A stretch of 64,000 nt of DNA from Paenibacillus swuensis. Its GTDB lineage: Bacteria; Bacillota; Bacilli; Paenibacillales; DY6. The notes beneath the pieces were generated by a model. It ran no database searches. It was not told the DNA's origin and saw nothing but the letters and a program-made list of their open reading frames with translations. The translations under genes were made by a program, and so were the position numbers. How positions within the stretch are numbered: the stretch's first letter is position 1; each line of letters starts with the position of its first letter. Below are positions 1 to 7,513 of the stretch, piece by piece. The stretch lies in NCBI RefSeq assembly GCF_001644605.1, contig NZ_CP011388.1, positions 2,279,001 through 2,343,000 of the forward strand, read 5' to 3'.

Positions 1-147
1 TTGCTGCGTTTGAAAGGTGAATTTTCGGTCGATTGGCCAAGATTCTTCGCGGCGATGGTGATGATCATGATTCCGATCATTGTCGTTTTCGCGTTCCTGC
101 AACGTCAATTTATTAAAGGGCTCACAAGCGGAGCCGTGAAGGGATGA
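1..147 (+). CDS. C-terminal end of a sugar ABC transporter permease (partial)
   Basis: The reading frame is open from the first base and ends at TGA 145-147, giving 48 visible residues. A hydrophobic segment (AAMVMIMIPIIVVFAFLQ) is followed by QRQFIKGLTSGAVKG. That ending is typical of the last membrane segment and tail of MalG/UgpE-type inner permeases of the carbohydrate uptake family. The gene starts outside the window. Its stop overlaps the next start by ATGA, so the two are probably translationally coupled, and the following oxidoreductase may act on the imported compound. Confidence 0.75.
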   Translation: MLRLKGEFSVDWPRFFAAMVMIMIPIIVVFAFLQRQFIKGLTSGAVKG

Positions 148-1523
148 TAATCGTGGATAAATTGCATACAAGCCCCATGCTATCCGTGCCGCAAATGGAT
201 GTGCCGGTATATGCCGAAGTGGATGTGGTGGTGGCGGGAGGCGGTCCGGCAGGAGTCGGCGCTGCACTGGCGGCGGCGCGTAACGGCGCTTCCGTATTGC
301 TGATCGAACAACGCGGATACCTGGGCGGGATGGCGACGGTGTCCCTGGTGCCGGCCTACTGTCCTTTCACCGACGAGGTGAAACCGGTAATCCGGGGGAT
401 CGGCCTCGAAATTCTGCTGGAGATGAAGAGCCGGATGGAACCGGCATTCCAGGAGGAATGGAAAGACAATCTGGACTGGGTGCCGATTGATGCGGAACAT
501 CTGAAGCGATTGCTGGATGAGAAGATGGCCGAAGCGGGCGTGCAGCTGCTGTACCATACCTTTGTGAGCCGGACCTTGCAGACGGACGGAAAGGTGGAGG
601 CGGTGCTGATTCAGAACAAGTCGGGCACACAGGCGGTCAAAGGCAAGATCTACATCGATTGTACAAGCGATGCGGATATCGTACATGCGGCCGGAGGCGT
701 CTTGACCCAAGGCGGGGACGAAGGCGAACTGCAGCCGGGGACGATGTGCTTCCAGTTGGGCAATCTGGATCGATTGAAGTTTGCCGAACACACGGCTGAT
801 ATCGGACTTGATCTGAAACACGCTATTCGGAGGGGGATCGCAAGCGGAGAACTTCGCGTCGTCCGGGATTGGGCAGGCATCTCTTGGCATAACAACAACA
901 CGGCAGGCTTCAATTTCGGGCATATCTTCGGCATCGACGGATCCAAAGCCGAGGATTTGACCCGCGGGGCGGTGGAAGGACGCGCGTTAGTCCATCATAT
1001 CGTAGATTGGTTACAACGCACCGTTCCGGGCTTTGAACAGGCGGTGTTAATGGCTACGGGCGAGCAGATCGGAATCCGGGAAAGCCGCAGAATTGTAGGG
1101 GATTACGTGGTTACCGCCGAGGACTTCCTCAACTGTGTATCCTTCCCGGATGACATCGCCCGCAACGCCTATTTCATCGATATCCATATGGCGAAGCCAA
1201 CCAGCGATATGACGATGGTGCATTTGCCGCCGGGGCAATCCCACGGCATCCCGTACCGTGCGCTGTTGCCTGTCGGCATCGAGAATGTGATTACCGCGGG
1301 ACGCGCGATCTCGACCGACCGCGCTACGCAAGGCTCCACGCGGGTGATGCCGAATTGCTTCGCGATGGGAGAGGCAGCCGGAACGGCCGCGGCTATGCTG
1401 ACGAAGGAAGGAAAGTCGGCTTCCCGCGAGATAAACGTATACGACTTGCAAAGACAGCTAGTGTCACAAGGTGCTTGGCTGGGTGAACAATGGGAAGAGA
1501 AAAACTTATATTTGATAGATTAA
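144..1523 (+). CDS. FAD-dependent oxidoreductase (FAD_oxidored family)
   Basis: The protein has 459 residues. A dinucleotide-binding motif near residues 28-60 (VVVAGGGPAGVGAALAA, then an acidic residue in LLIEQRG and GGMAT) marks a Rossmann-type FAD site. A second FAD contact near the C-terminus is seen in NVITAGRAISTDRATQGSTRVMPNC followed by GEAAGTAAAM. This is the layout of the FAD-dependent oxidoreductases that often accompany sugar or polyol ABC transporters in Paenibacillus. The ATG overlaps the upstream permease stop (ATGA). A GTG at 153, nine bases after AAGGG, is an equally good start. The substrate is unknown; oxidation of an imported sugar derivative is inferred from context only. 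Confidence 0.8.
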   Translation: MIIVDKLHTSPMLSVPQMDVPVYAEVDVVVAGGGPAGVGAALAAARNGASVLLIEQRGYLGGMATVSLVPAYCPFTDEVKPVIRGIGLEILLEMKSRMEPAFQEEWKDNLDWVPIDAEHLKRLLDEKMAEAGVQLLYHTFVSRTLQTDGKVEAVLIQNKSGTQAVKGKIYIDCTSDADIVHAAGGVLTQGGDEGELQPGTMCFQLGNLDRLKFAEHTADIGLDLKHAIRRGIASGELRVVRDWAGISWHNNNTAGFNFGHIFGIDGSKAEDLTRGAVEGRALVHHIVDWLQRTVPGFEQAVLMATGEQIGIRESRRIVGDYVVTAEDFLNCVSFPDDIARNAYFIDIHMAKPTSDMTMVHLPPGQSHGIPYRALLPVGIENVITAGRAISTDRATQGSTRVMPNCFAMGEAAGTAAAMLTKEGKSASREINVYDLQRQLVSQGAWLGEQWEEKNLYLID

Positions 1524-1598
1524 CGCTGGTTCATTATGTTATTATTTGGATATGATTTAACTGAGAAAGGCTGAGAAGAGAAAGGTGAGATGAGGAGC

Positions 1599-1988
1599 AT
1601 GGCTCAAGTGAAAATTTTCGGTTCTAGGGAACATTTGAACCCTATTAAAGAAAGATTATCTGAGGTAATCCATTCTTGTGTGGTCGAGGCATTCAAACTG
1701 CCCCCAGACAAAAAATTCCACCGTTTTTTTCCGATGGATAAAGAAGATTTTCTATTCGCACCTGGACGTACCGAAGCTTACACCGTCATCGAACTCAGCA
1801 TTTTTGAAGGGCGTTCGGTGGAATCGAAAAAACAGTTCATTCATTTGCTCTTTGAACGCATTCAAATAGAACTACAAATTTTTCCTCAAGATATCGAAAT
1901 AACGATTTTTGAAACGCCCAAATCCAATTGGGGAATTAGGGGATTCCCTGGCGACGAGCTCCGGTTGAATTACAATGTGAATGTGTAA
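1599..1988 (+). CDS. Tautomerase-family protein without the N-terminal proline
   Basis: About 129 residues, beginning MAQVKIFGS from ATG 1599; an in-frame ATG at 1590 lies only two bases after AAAGGTG, so 1599 is preferred. The strand-helix-strand pattern, the central RTEAYTVIELSIFEGRSVESKK and the ending ETPKSNWGIRGFPGDELRLNY match tautomerase-like proteins of the 4-oxalocrotonate tautomerase superfamily (Tautomerase_2 type). Family enzymes use a processed Pro1 as catalytic base. Here the residue after Met is Ala (or Arg from the upstream ATG), so either the catalytic base is different or the protein is not a classical tautomerase. It is monocistronic; the next gene has its own promoter. Confidence 0.65.
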   Translation: MAQVKIFGSREHLNPIKERLSEVIHSCVVEAFKLPPDKKFHRFFPMDKEDFLFAPGRTEAYTVIELSIFEGRSVESKKQFIHLLFERIQIELQIFPQDIEITIFETPKSNWGIRGFPGDELRLNYNVNV

Positions 1989-1990
1989 GC

Positions 1991-2019
1991 TTGACAAAAA
2001 GGAAGAAGCATCTTATTAT
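1991..2019 (+). promoter_or_regulatory. SigA-type promoter for the TetR/SDR locus
   Basis: TTGACA (1991-1996) and TATTAT (2014-2019) are separated by exactly 17 bases, close to consensus for the vegetative sigma factor. The -10 box runs into the palindromic operator described next, as expected for autorepression. Confidence 0.75.
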
Positions 2020-2039
2020 TTATTTACCAATAAATAAAT
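2018..2039 (+). promoter_or_regulatory. Operator 1 of the TetR regulator
   Basis: Perfect inverted repeat of ATTTATTTA (2018-2026) and TAAATAAAT (2031-2039) with a CCAA spacer. It overlaps the -10 box of the regulator gene. The same arms and the same 4-base spacing recur at 2603-2624 in front of the next gene, which identifies both as binding sites of one dimeric repressor, most simply the TetR protein encoded between them. Confidence 0.75.
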
Positions 2040-2055
2040 AAATAAAGAGGCGAAG

Positions 2056-2568
2056 ATGATTAAAATCGACAAGAGAGAACTTATTATCGAGCAGGCGGTG
2101 GCCCTGTTTGGAGAGTTGGGATACTATAAGACCACGACGGCTCAAGTCGCAAGAGCGGCTGGCGTCACACAACCTTATATATTTCACTTTTTCGCAAATA
2201 AGGAGGAGTTGTTTAAAGCCGTACTCGATCGGGCGGTGATGAGGCTTGCGGAAGCTTTTTCGCAAGTCGATGGGTCCGCTGATTTAATTATTCAGAATAT
2301 GGGGCGTTCTTTCCAAGCAATTATGGAAAGTCACCGTAATGAAATCTTAATGGTCATGCAGGCGCACGCGATTGCGGAGGAGCAAATCCGCGATTACATG
2401 AGTACTATATATCGAAACATTCACCGAACGATTTCCGCCAAATTTCAAGATGCTGGCATCTCTCGGCCAGAGGAAGAGGCGACGCGCTTTATGGCTAAGG
2501 GGCAATTCCATGTGGTGGCGGAAGTGTTGCATCTTGACGAGCTAATGGTTCACACAAAAAAAGACTAG
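2056..2568 (+). CDS. TetR/AcrR family transcriptional repressor
   Basis: The protein has 170 residues. The N-terminal helix-turn-helix is clear at about residues 8-55: EQAVALFGELGYYKTTTAQVARAAGVTQPYIFHFFANKEELF. The C-terminal ligand domain is helical and rather short. The start follows AGAGG at a 6-base distance. The gene sits downstream of a strong promoter whose -10 box overlaps a palindrome, and the same palindrome lies before the downstream SDR gene, so it very likely represses itself and that enzyme. The inducer is unknown; a lipophilic aldehyde, ketone or antimicrobial compound would fit the enzyme partner, but this is inference. Confidence 0.88.
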   Translation: MIKIDKRELIIEQAVALFGELGYYKTTTAQVARAAGVTQPYIFHFFANKEELFKAVLDRAVMRLAEAFSQVDGSADLIIQNMGRSFQAIMESHRNEILMVMQAHAIAEEQIRDYMSTIYRNIHRTISAKFQDAGISRPEEEATRFMAKGQFHVVAEVLHLDELMVHTKKD

Positions 2569-2602
2569 TTGCTTCCTAAGCAGCCCTTTTTTTTCATCAA
2601 TA

Positions 2603-2624
2603 ATTTATTTATTGATAAATAAAA
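2603..2624 (+). promoter_or_regulatory. Operator 2 of the TetR regulator, before the SDR gene
   Basis: ATTTATTTA (2603-2611), spacer TTGA, then TAAATAAAA (2616-2624), matching 8 of 9 arm positions of the operator at 2018-2039. It lies about 20 bases before the ribosome binding site AAGGAGG of the SDR gene, so the enzyme is probably controlled separately by the same repressor. Confidence 0.7.
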
Positions 2625-2644
2625 TATAATAAGGAGGTTTTTTT

Positions 2645-3694
2645 ATGAAAGCTTTTGTTACGGGATCCACGGGACTATTAGGAGGAAATTTGGTTCGACT
2701 CTTGCTTGAAATGGGGTATGAAGTACGTGCATTAGCCCGTTCAGCTCACAAGGCGGAAAGATTTCTTGAAGGCTTATCGGTAGAAATCGTTGTAGGGGAT
2801 ATGATGGATGTAGATTCCTGGGCGAATCAAATGGAAGGTTGCGATCTTTTATTTCATACGGCCGCTTATTTCCGTGAAACGTTCCGTAGGGGAGACCATT
2901 GGACAAATCTCGAGAAAGTAAATGCGACCAACACCTTGCGACTCTTCAAACTTGCAGAGCATTACGGGATAAAGAAAATCGTACATACGAGTACGAATGC
3001 AGTTATTCGTAAACGTAAGGACGGAACTGTTAGCGATGAGGAGGATCTGTTAGCGCCGGAAGAAGCGTTAAATCTTTACGGCAAAAGCAAGATTGTTGCG
3101 GATCGTGCGATTGAGTCATTTTCAAAAACACATGACATTCCTATCATAACGGTACTTCCGGCGTGGATGTTCGGACCGGGGGACGCGGCTCCGACGGGGA
3201 GCGGTCAGTTAACTTTGAATTTCTTGCACCGAAAGGTCCCGGGAACGTTCCGTTCGGGAATCGACGTTGTCGACGCCCGCGACGTAGCACTTGCCATGCT
3301 GAGGGCTGCCGAAAAAAGTCGCGGGGGAGAACGGTACATTATCTCGGGCCATTACACAAGTTTGGAAGAATTGTTCGGAATCATGAATAGTGTGTCCGGC
3401 ATTCCCTCTCCTCGGCGCTTTCCTATCCCCATGGTCTTCTTCTCAACATATTTGAACGAAAGGATGGCTTCTCTTTTCGGCAAGGAAACCGATGTATCTA
3501 TGGATGAGCTTCGAGTTATGACCGAGATGAAGAGAACAAGTAACGCGAAAGCCGTGCGGGAATTAGGACTCACGTTTCGACCACTTCGACAGACGATCCA
3601 TGATACCGTACAATGGTACTTGAATAACAACTACCTTACAATACCGCTGGAGCTCTCCAAAGGTTCACAGGATGGAATGCCCCGGGGCCTTTGA
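2645..3694 (+). CDS. NAD(P)-dependent epimerase/dehydratase-type extended SDR
   Basis: The protein has 349 residues. The N-terminal MKAFVTGSTGLLGGNLVRLL holds the TGxxGxxG cofactor motif of extended short-chain dehydrogenases. The catalytic YxxxK is in LYGKSKIVADRA near residue 146, preceded by a Ser/Thr-rich strand (KIVHTSTNAV). The fold resembles dihydroflavonol 4-reductase or aldehyde-reductase-like SDRs more than sugar epimerases. An AAGGAGG ribosome binding site precedes the ATG. The upstream operator ties expression to the adjacent TetR regulator, suggesting an inducible reductase for a toxic or aromatic carbonyl compound. The substrate cannot be read from the sequence. Confidence 0.82.
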   Translation: MKAFVTGSTGLLGGNLVRLLLEMGYEVRALARSAHKAERFLEGLSVEIVVGDMMDVDSWANQMEGCDLLFHTAAYFRETFRRGDHWTNLEKVNATNTLRLFKLAEHYGIKKIVHTSTNAVIRKRKDGTVSDEEDLLAPEEALNLYGKSKIVADRAIESFSKTHDIPIITVLPAWMFGPGDAAPTGSGQLTLNFLHRKVPGTFRSGIDVVDARDVALAMLRAAEKSRGGERYIISGHYTSLEELFGIMNSVSGIPSPRRFPIPMVFFSTYLNERMASLFGKETDVSMDELRVMTEMKRTSNAKAVRELGLTFRPLRQTIHDTVQWYLNNNYLTIPLELSKGSQDGMPRGL

Positions 3695-3909
3695 AGCTAT
3701 TCTCTTAGTGGTATGAACATATATGCCGGCCCCAAGACTTTTATTTCTTCTTTTACAACAAAAACAGCCAAGATTTCGCCTGATTTGACACAGTTTTGGT
3801 AACGATTAACACATAAATAGGGACGATGACGGGTTGAATAACCTTACTATGTATGGCAGAGTAATACCGTAACTAGATTTATAGTTGTACATAAAAGGAG
3901 GAAGACTTC

Positions 3910-5118
3910 ATGAATTACCACTTTTTCGTAGGAAACGATAACGGAAACAGCGAGCACGATATGATTATTGACGGCCGGTTGGTTCAACAACCGAATGTAA
4001 ATTGTACGGTGGACGAGCTTCCGTGGAGCGAAGAACAGACACCCGAGAGTTTTATCCGAAACCTGCAGGAACAATTGGTCGTGACCGTCGATTCTCCGGC
4101 AGCCCGTCCGGGTATGTATTATGTCGGTACTTTTGCATTAGAAAGCGGAGAGATTCTGGATAACTTGCAGATCGGCATTGATCTGAAATGTGATATGGAT
4201 TTACCGGTTGTGAACACCCTGGCCCAGATCGCGGCCGTAGCGGTGCAGAAGGCATATGAGGAAGACAAGAAGGTGCCGGATCATATCGAAGTGGAAGTGG
4301 ACATGGCGACAGCGTTGCCTGTAACCCAACACACGGACGAAACTTCGGCGAAATTCGAGAAGCGGTTCACGTCCGGCACACATCATGTGACGGTACACCT
4401 CGGCATCCATCGGGTAGCGGTGAAGATTGTATTCCCGTTTGCCAAAGTGGTGCCGGAAGCGACTCCTGTGATCTTTGCATTACAGAAAGATACCGCAGGT
4501 CATTGGAGAGAAGGCGAAATCTTTAAGGAGTTCGCGGAACAGTACGGGTTGGACAAGAAGTTTAACGGTAACTACTTCAAGGACAAGCGCATTCTGCATG
4601 TGGATATCGGCGACGGCTCGACAGAGTATCCGATTACGGAAGGCAATAAATTCCTGCGTCAATTCGTGCACGGCAGCCACCACGGGGCAGGTTACGCGAT
4701 TGAAGAAGCGCTGGGTGATTTCAACCGTTTGATCCATCTGCCGGACAGCCCGCGCCAGTTCTTCAGCGATGTCATCAAGAATCCGAAGCACAAGTACAAC
4801 GCGCGCGCGTTAAAGACGTTGAAGAGACCGATGGAAAGCCAATCCCGGCAAATTGTGCAAAATGTGAAACGTCAGCTCACCAAAGCCCGCAACGAGATCG
4901 ATCTGATCTGCGTTTACGGCGGCGGCAGCATCCTCATGCGGTCCATGTTGTATCCGCAGCTGGAAGAGCTTTGTGTGGAGCGCGAGATCCAATTGCTCTA
5001 CATTCCGGCCGATTACGCGGTGCAATTGAATGCGTTGGGGCTGGACTCCTTCGTCCGCGGCAAGATCTATGAAGCATTGAAAAATAAAGCGACGCTGCCG
5101 CAGCCCGTTCAAGCGTAA
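3910..5118 (+). CDS. ParM/StbA-type actin-like ATPase
   Basis: The protein has 402 residues. Actin-fold nucleotide motifs are visible: phosphate-1 VGNDNGNSEHD at residues 7-17, phosphate-2 LHVDIGDGSTEYPIT near residue 230, and an adenosine motif CVYGGGSILMR near residue 335. This pattern matches plasmid-segregation actins (ParM, Alp family) rather than MreB or FtsA. The ribosome binding site AAAGGAGG is strong. A small ParR-like gene follows 41 bases later, so the pair has the order of a type II partition cassette. Family members form dynamic filaments that push or pull DNA bound by the adaptor. What DNA would be moved here is unknown. At about 400 residues it is longer than R1 ParM (about 320). 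Confidence 0.85.
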   Translation: MNYHFFVGNDNGNSEHDMIIDGRLVQQPNVNCTVDELPWSEEQTPESFIRNLQEQLVVTVDSPAARPGMYYVGTFALESGEILDNLQIGIDLKCDMDLPVVNTLAQIAAVAVQKAYEEDKKVPDHIEVEVDMATALPVTQHTDETSAKFEKRFTSGTHHVTVHLGIHRVAVKIVFPFAKVVPEATPVIFALQKDTAGHWREGEIFKEFAEQYGLDKKFNGNYFKDKRILHVDIGDGSTEYPITEGNKFLRQFVHGSHHGAGYAIEEALGDFNRLIHLPDSPRQFFSDVIKNPKHKYNARALKTLKRPMESQSRQIVQNVKRQLTKARNEIDLICVYGGGSILMRSMLYPQLEELCVEREIQLLYIPADYAVQLNALGLDSFVRGKIYEALKNKATLPQPVQA

Positions 5119-5159
5119 CCGAAAGCGGCTGAGCAGGCGGAAACCGGAAGGTGACACGC

Positions 5160-5543
5160 GTGAAGAAACAGAAGCAACCCGGCGATAACATTTCTTTGAA
5201 GACGAAGAAAACCGAAGATCCCGCGGTCATGAGTTGGATCAATGCGCAGACGAACCTGATGGATTCGCTGCGTTATCTGATCGAGATCGAAGTCGTGCAG
5301 AATGGTGTCCGAAATCTGCAGACGTGTATTCCGATGGAACGAAATATTCTCAGTATGCAAGCTGCCGATCAAGAGCTTCGATCCGCTCGTGAAGAGGTTG
5401 CGGCGGGACAAGCTTCGGCAGCATCCGGAGGTGTCGACGCAGACGCATCTTCTGAGGATTTAGCCGAAGTTGAACAGGCAGCAACGCCCGAATTGGCGCC
5501 TGAAGACGATATTGACGAAGATGATATCGACTCATGGATCTAG
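5160..5543 (+). CDS. ParR-like small adaptor candidate, partner of the actin-like ATPase
   Basis: About 127 residues from GTG 5160, six bases after AAGGTG; a GTG at 5151 overlaps that site and is less likely. The N-terminus is basic. The segment MSWINAQTNLMDSLRYLIEIEV, then QNGVRNLQTCIP (about residues 23-57), looks like the ribbon-helix-helix region of plasmid ParR/AlfB-type proteins, where a strand is followed by a helix holding SLRYLIE. The rest is a low-complexity Ala/Glu/Asp tail ending DDIDEDDIDSWI; in ParR proteins the C-terminal tail binds the filament end. It lies directly downstream of the ATPase, and a hairpin terminator closes the unit at 5704. The functional call rests on context and motif similarity. 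Confidence 0.6.
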   Translation: MKKQKQPGDNISLKTKKTEDPAVMSWINAQTNLMDSLRYLIEIEVVQNGVRNLQTCIPMERNILSMQAADQELRSAREEVAAGQASAASGGVDADASSEDLAEVEQAATPELAPEDDIDEDDIDSWI

Positions 5544-5569
5544 CCAAGTCCTTGCGTGGTAAGGGTTTT

Positions 5570-5650
5570 AAGTGATTGCATCACTTGGTAATACTTTGTA
5601 TTTCTTTGTCATATTAAAAGTAATGTTATAAAGAATGATGAAGTATTACC
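5570..5650. repeat. AT-rich palindrome cluster after the parMR-like pair
   Basis: AAGTGAT/ATCACTT forms a perfect 7-base-arm palindrome at 5570-5586. Directly after it, GGTAATACTT (5587-5596) is matched by its exact complement AAGTATTACC at 5641-5650, 44 bases away. GTAATAC also occurs upstream of the ATPase gene near 3863. The tract is noncoding and could be the DNA target (centromere or operator) of the small adaptor. This is inference. Confidence 0.4.
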
Positions 5651-5673
5651 TAGTAATTTAATGGTTTATTATG

Positions 5674-5704
5674 GGAAGTTTGCGAATAGCAGACTTCCTT
5701 TTTT
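5674..5704 (+). terminator. Rho-independent terminator of the parMR-like operon
   Basis: A 10-base-pair stem GGAAGTTTGC/GCAGACTTCC with one G-T pair, loop GAATA, followed by six T. Confidence 0.85.
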
Positions 5705-5800
5705 ACATGTAGGAGGGTTGATTTTCTTTCCCTTTTATCAAGAAATATGTGGTAAACTTTGGGTCGTATGAGATCAGAAATCTAGAGGAGGTCTGTGAAA

Positions 5801-6235
5801 GTGAGCGGACAAGAGAAGGGAAAATTTTTAAGATTTGACAGCAGATATCATTTTGTAACCGTACCTTTAACGATCATCGTGTCCGTGTTCTCGGTTATAC
5901 AGTTGGTTGATGCCATCGGAGATGAGAAACCGTTGAGACTGCCTTTGTTGATTTTGGGAATCAGTATATGTCTGGTTTTCGCGGTAGGGCTGATTCGTTA
6001 TTACGCCACGAAAACACAAGACCGGATTATCCGGATCGAGGAGCAGTTCCGTCATTACCGTTTAACGGGGAAAGAATTGAATCCAAAGCTAACGAAATCA
6101 CAGATCATCGCCCTGCGTAATGCCGGAGATTCGGAATTCCCGTCTCTGTGCGTACGCGCGGTAACGGAACAATTGGATCCGAAAGCGATTCGCGAAGCCA
6201 TCCGGCAATGGCGGGAAGATCAGATGAGAATTTAA
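5801..6235 (+). CDS. DUF6526-like membrane protein
   Basis: About 144 residues. GTG 5801 lies nine bases after the strong AGAGGAGGT, whereas GTG 5795 is only three bases away, so 5801 is preferred. Two membrane segments are visible (about residues 20-40 and 50-70), followed by a basic cytoplasmic helical tail with IRIEEQFRHYRLTGKELNPKL and FPSLCVRAV. This matches a widespread Bacillota protein family of unknown function (DUF6526 by my recollection). It is flanked by terminators on both sides and so is transcribed alone. No catalytic motif is visible. Confidence 0.7.
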   Translation: MSGQEKGKFLRFDSRYHFVTVPLTIIVSVFSVIQLVDAIGDEKPLRLPLLILGISICLVFAVGLIRYYATKTQDRIIRIEEQFRHYRLTGKELNPKLTKSQIIALRNAGDSEFPSLCVRAVTEQLDPKAIREAIRQWREDQMRI

Positions 6236-6255
6236 CTTTATACCGCTGTAGAACA

Positions 6256-6281
6256 GGCTCTCCGCTTAGGGGAGTCTTTTT
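6256..6281 (+). terminator. Rho-independent terminator
   Basis: GGCTCTCC, loop GCTTA, GGGGAGTC, then five T. The eight-pair stem includes two G-T pairs. It follows the DUF6526-like gene. Confidence 0.75.
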
Positions 6282-6391
6282 GTTTCTCAAAGGTTATTCA
6301 GATTCACTTCAGTAAATAATGGGTAGAATATGTAGCTAAAGCAACTTAGGAGAGAAGTTCATTCTAATCACTAGTAAACGAGGTGCGCAAG

Positions 6392-7501
6392 TTGATCCAA
6401 TTCAAGAATGTTACAAAAAAATATAACGACGGATCCACCGCCCTGAAGGGAATTAATCTGGAGATTAAAGAGGGAGAGCTTGTGACCCTGATCGGACCCA
6501 GCGGATGCGGGAAAACGACTACGATGAAGATGATAAACCGGCTTGTTGAACCTTCATCAGGACAAATTTTAGTGGATGGCAAGGATATTTCCACCATCAA
6601 TCCGGTTGAATTGCGCCGAAGCATCGGCTATGTCATTCAACAGATCGGATTGTTTCCGCATATGACGATTAAGGACAATGTAGCGATCGTGCCCAAGCTG
6701 AAGGGTATGAGCAAGCAGGATTACGAACAACGCATTGATGAATTGATGTCGATGGTCGGATTGGATCCGGACATATACCGCGACCGCTATCCTGCGGAGT
6801 TAAGCGGGGGGCAGCAGCAACGGATCGGCGTTATCCGGGCGATGGCGGCGGAGCCGTCGATTATACTGATGGACGAGCCGTTCAGCGCGCTGGACCCGAT
6901 CAGCCGTGAGCAGCTTCAGGATGAACTCATCCGGCTGCAGGAAGAAGTGAAGAAAACGATTGTGTTTGTCTCTCATGATATGGATGAGGCTCTTAAAATC
7001 GCGGACCGCATTATTCTCATGAAAGACGGTGAAATTGTTCAGGCGGATACGCCTGACCGTATTTTGCGCAGACCGAAGAATGAATTCGTTCGCTCTTTTA
7101 TCGGGGAAGGAAGATTGCATGATTCCGAGGTTCTCCATGTGGAGGACGTGATGATCACGAATCCGGTGACGGTATTCTTGTCGCGGGGACTTGCCCACGG
7201 GGCTAAGGTGATGAAGCAGAACCGCGTAAACAGTCTGATGGTCACGGACAAGAACCGTGTGCTCAAGGGAATTGTGACGAAGGAGATGCTCGAAGAGCAG
7301 TATCGCAACGAAGACTTGTCCGTTCAGGAAATTATGCGGGCTGATATTCAGACGGTCCCGGTGGGAAGCGGCGTAACAGAGGCCGTCGAGATGATGAAGC
7401 AATACGGTTTAAGCAATATGCCTGTAGTTAACCCTGAAGGACAATTGGTCGGATTGGTAACAAATTCAAGCTTAGTGGACGCATTGTTGAAGCAGATGTA
7501 A
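6392..7501 (+). CDS. opuBA: Osmoprotectant ABC transporter ATPase with two CBS domains (OpuB/OpuC-type)
   Basis: About 369 residues starting at TTG 6392, six bases after GAGGTG; a GTG at 6383 would overlap that site. It has Walker A GPSGCGKTT near residue 36, the signature LSGGQQQR, Walker B IILMDEP and the switch histidine VSHD. The C-terminal 120 residues form a CBS pair (VEDVMITNPVTVF and VQEIMRADIQTV), which in OpuA/OpuC-type ATPases senses ionic strength or nucleotides. It powers import of glycine betaine, choline or carnitine. The permease/binding-protein gene follows immediately, so this is a two-gene operon. The OpuB versus OpuC label is a family-level assignment. Confidence 0.88.
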   Translation: MIQFKNVTKKYNDGSTALKGINLEIKEGELVTLIGPSGCGKTTTMKMINRLVEPSSGQILVDGKDISTINPVELRRSIGYVIQQIGLFPHMTIKDNVAIVPKLKGMSKQDYEQRIDELMSMVGLDPDIYRDRYPAELSGGQQQRIGVIRAMAAEPSIILMDEPFSALDPISREQLQDELIRLQEEVKKTIVFVSHDMDEALKIADRIILMKDGEIVQADTPDRILRRPKNEFVRSFIGEGRLHDSEVLHVEDVMITNPVTVFLSRGLAHGAKVMKQNRVNSLMVTDKNRVLKGIVTKEMLEEQYRNEDLSVQEIMRADIQTVPVGSGVTEAVEMMKQYGLSNMPVVNPEGQLVGLVTNSSLVDALLKQM

Positions 7502-7513
7502 TTGGAGGTCATC

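Noticed and set aside
3910-5118. MreB, FtsA or DnaK-type protein
   Set aside because: The length, the N-terminal VGNDNGNSE motif, the DIGDGSTE phosphate-2 loop and the following small adaptor-like gene fit ParM/Alp proteins better.
6800-7402. 200-residue open frame opposite the opuBA-like gene
   Set aside because: The plus-strand ATPase is fully motif-supported, and the antisense product has no recognisable domain.
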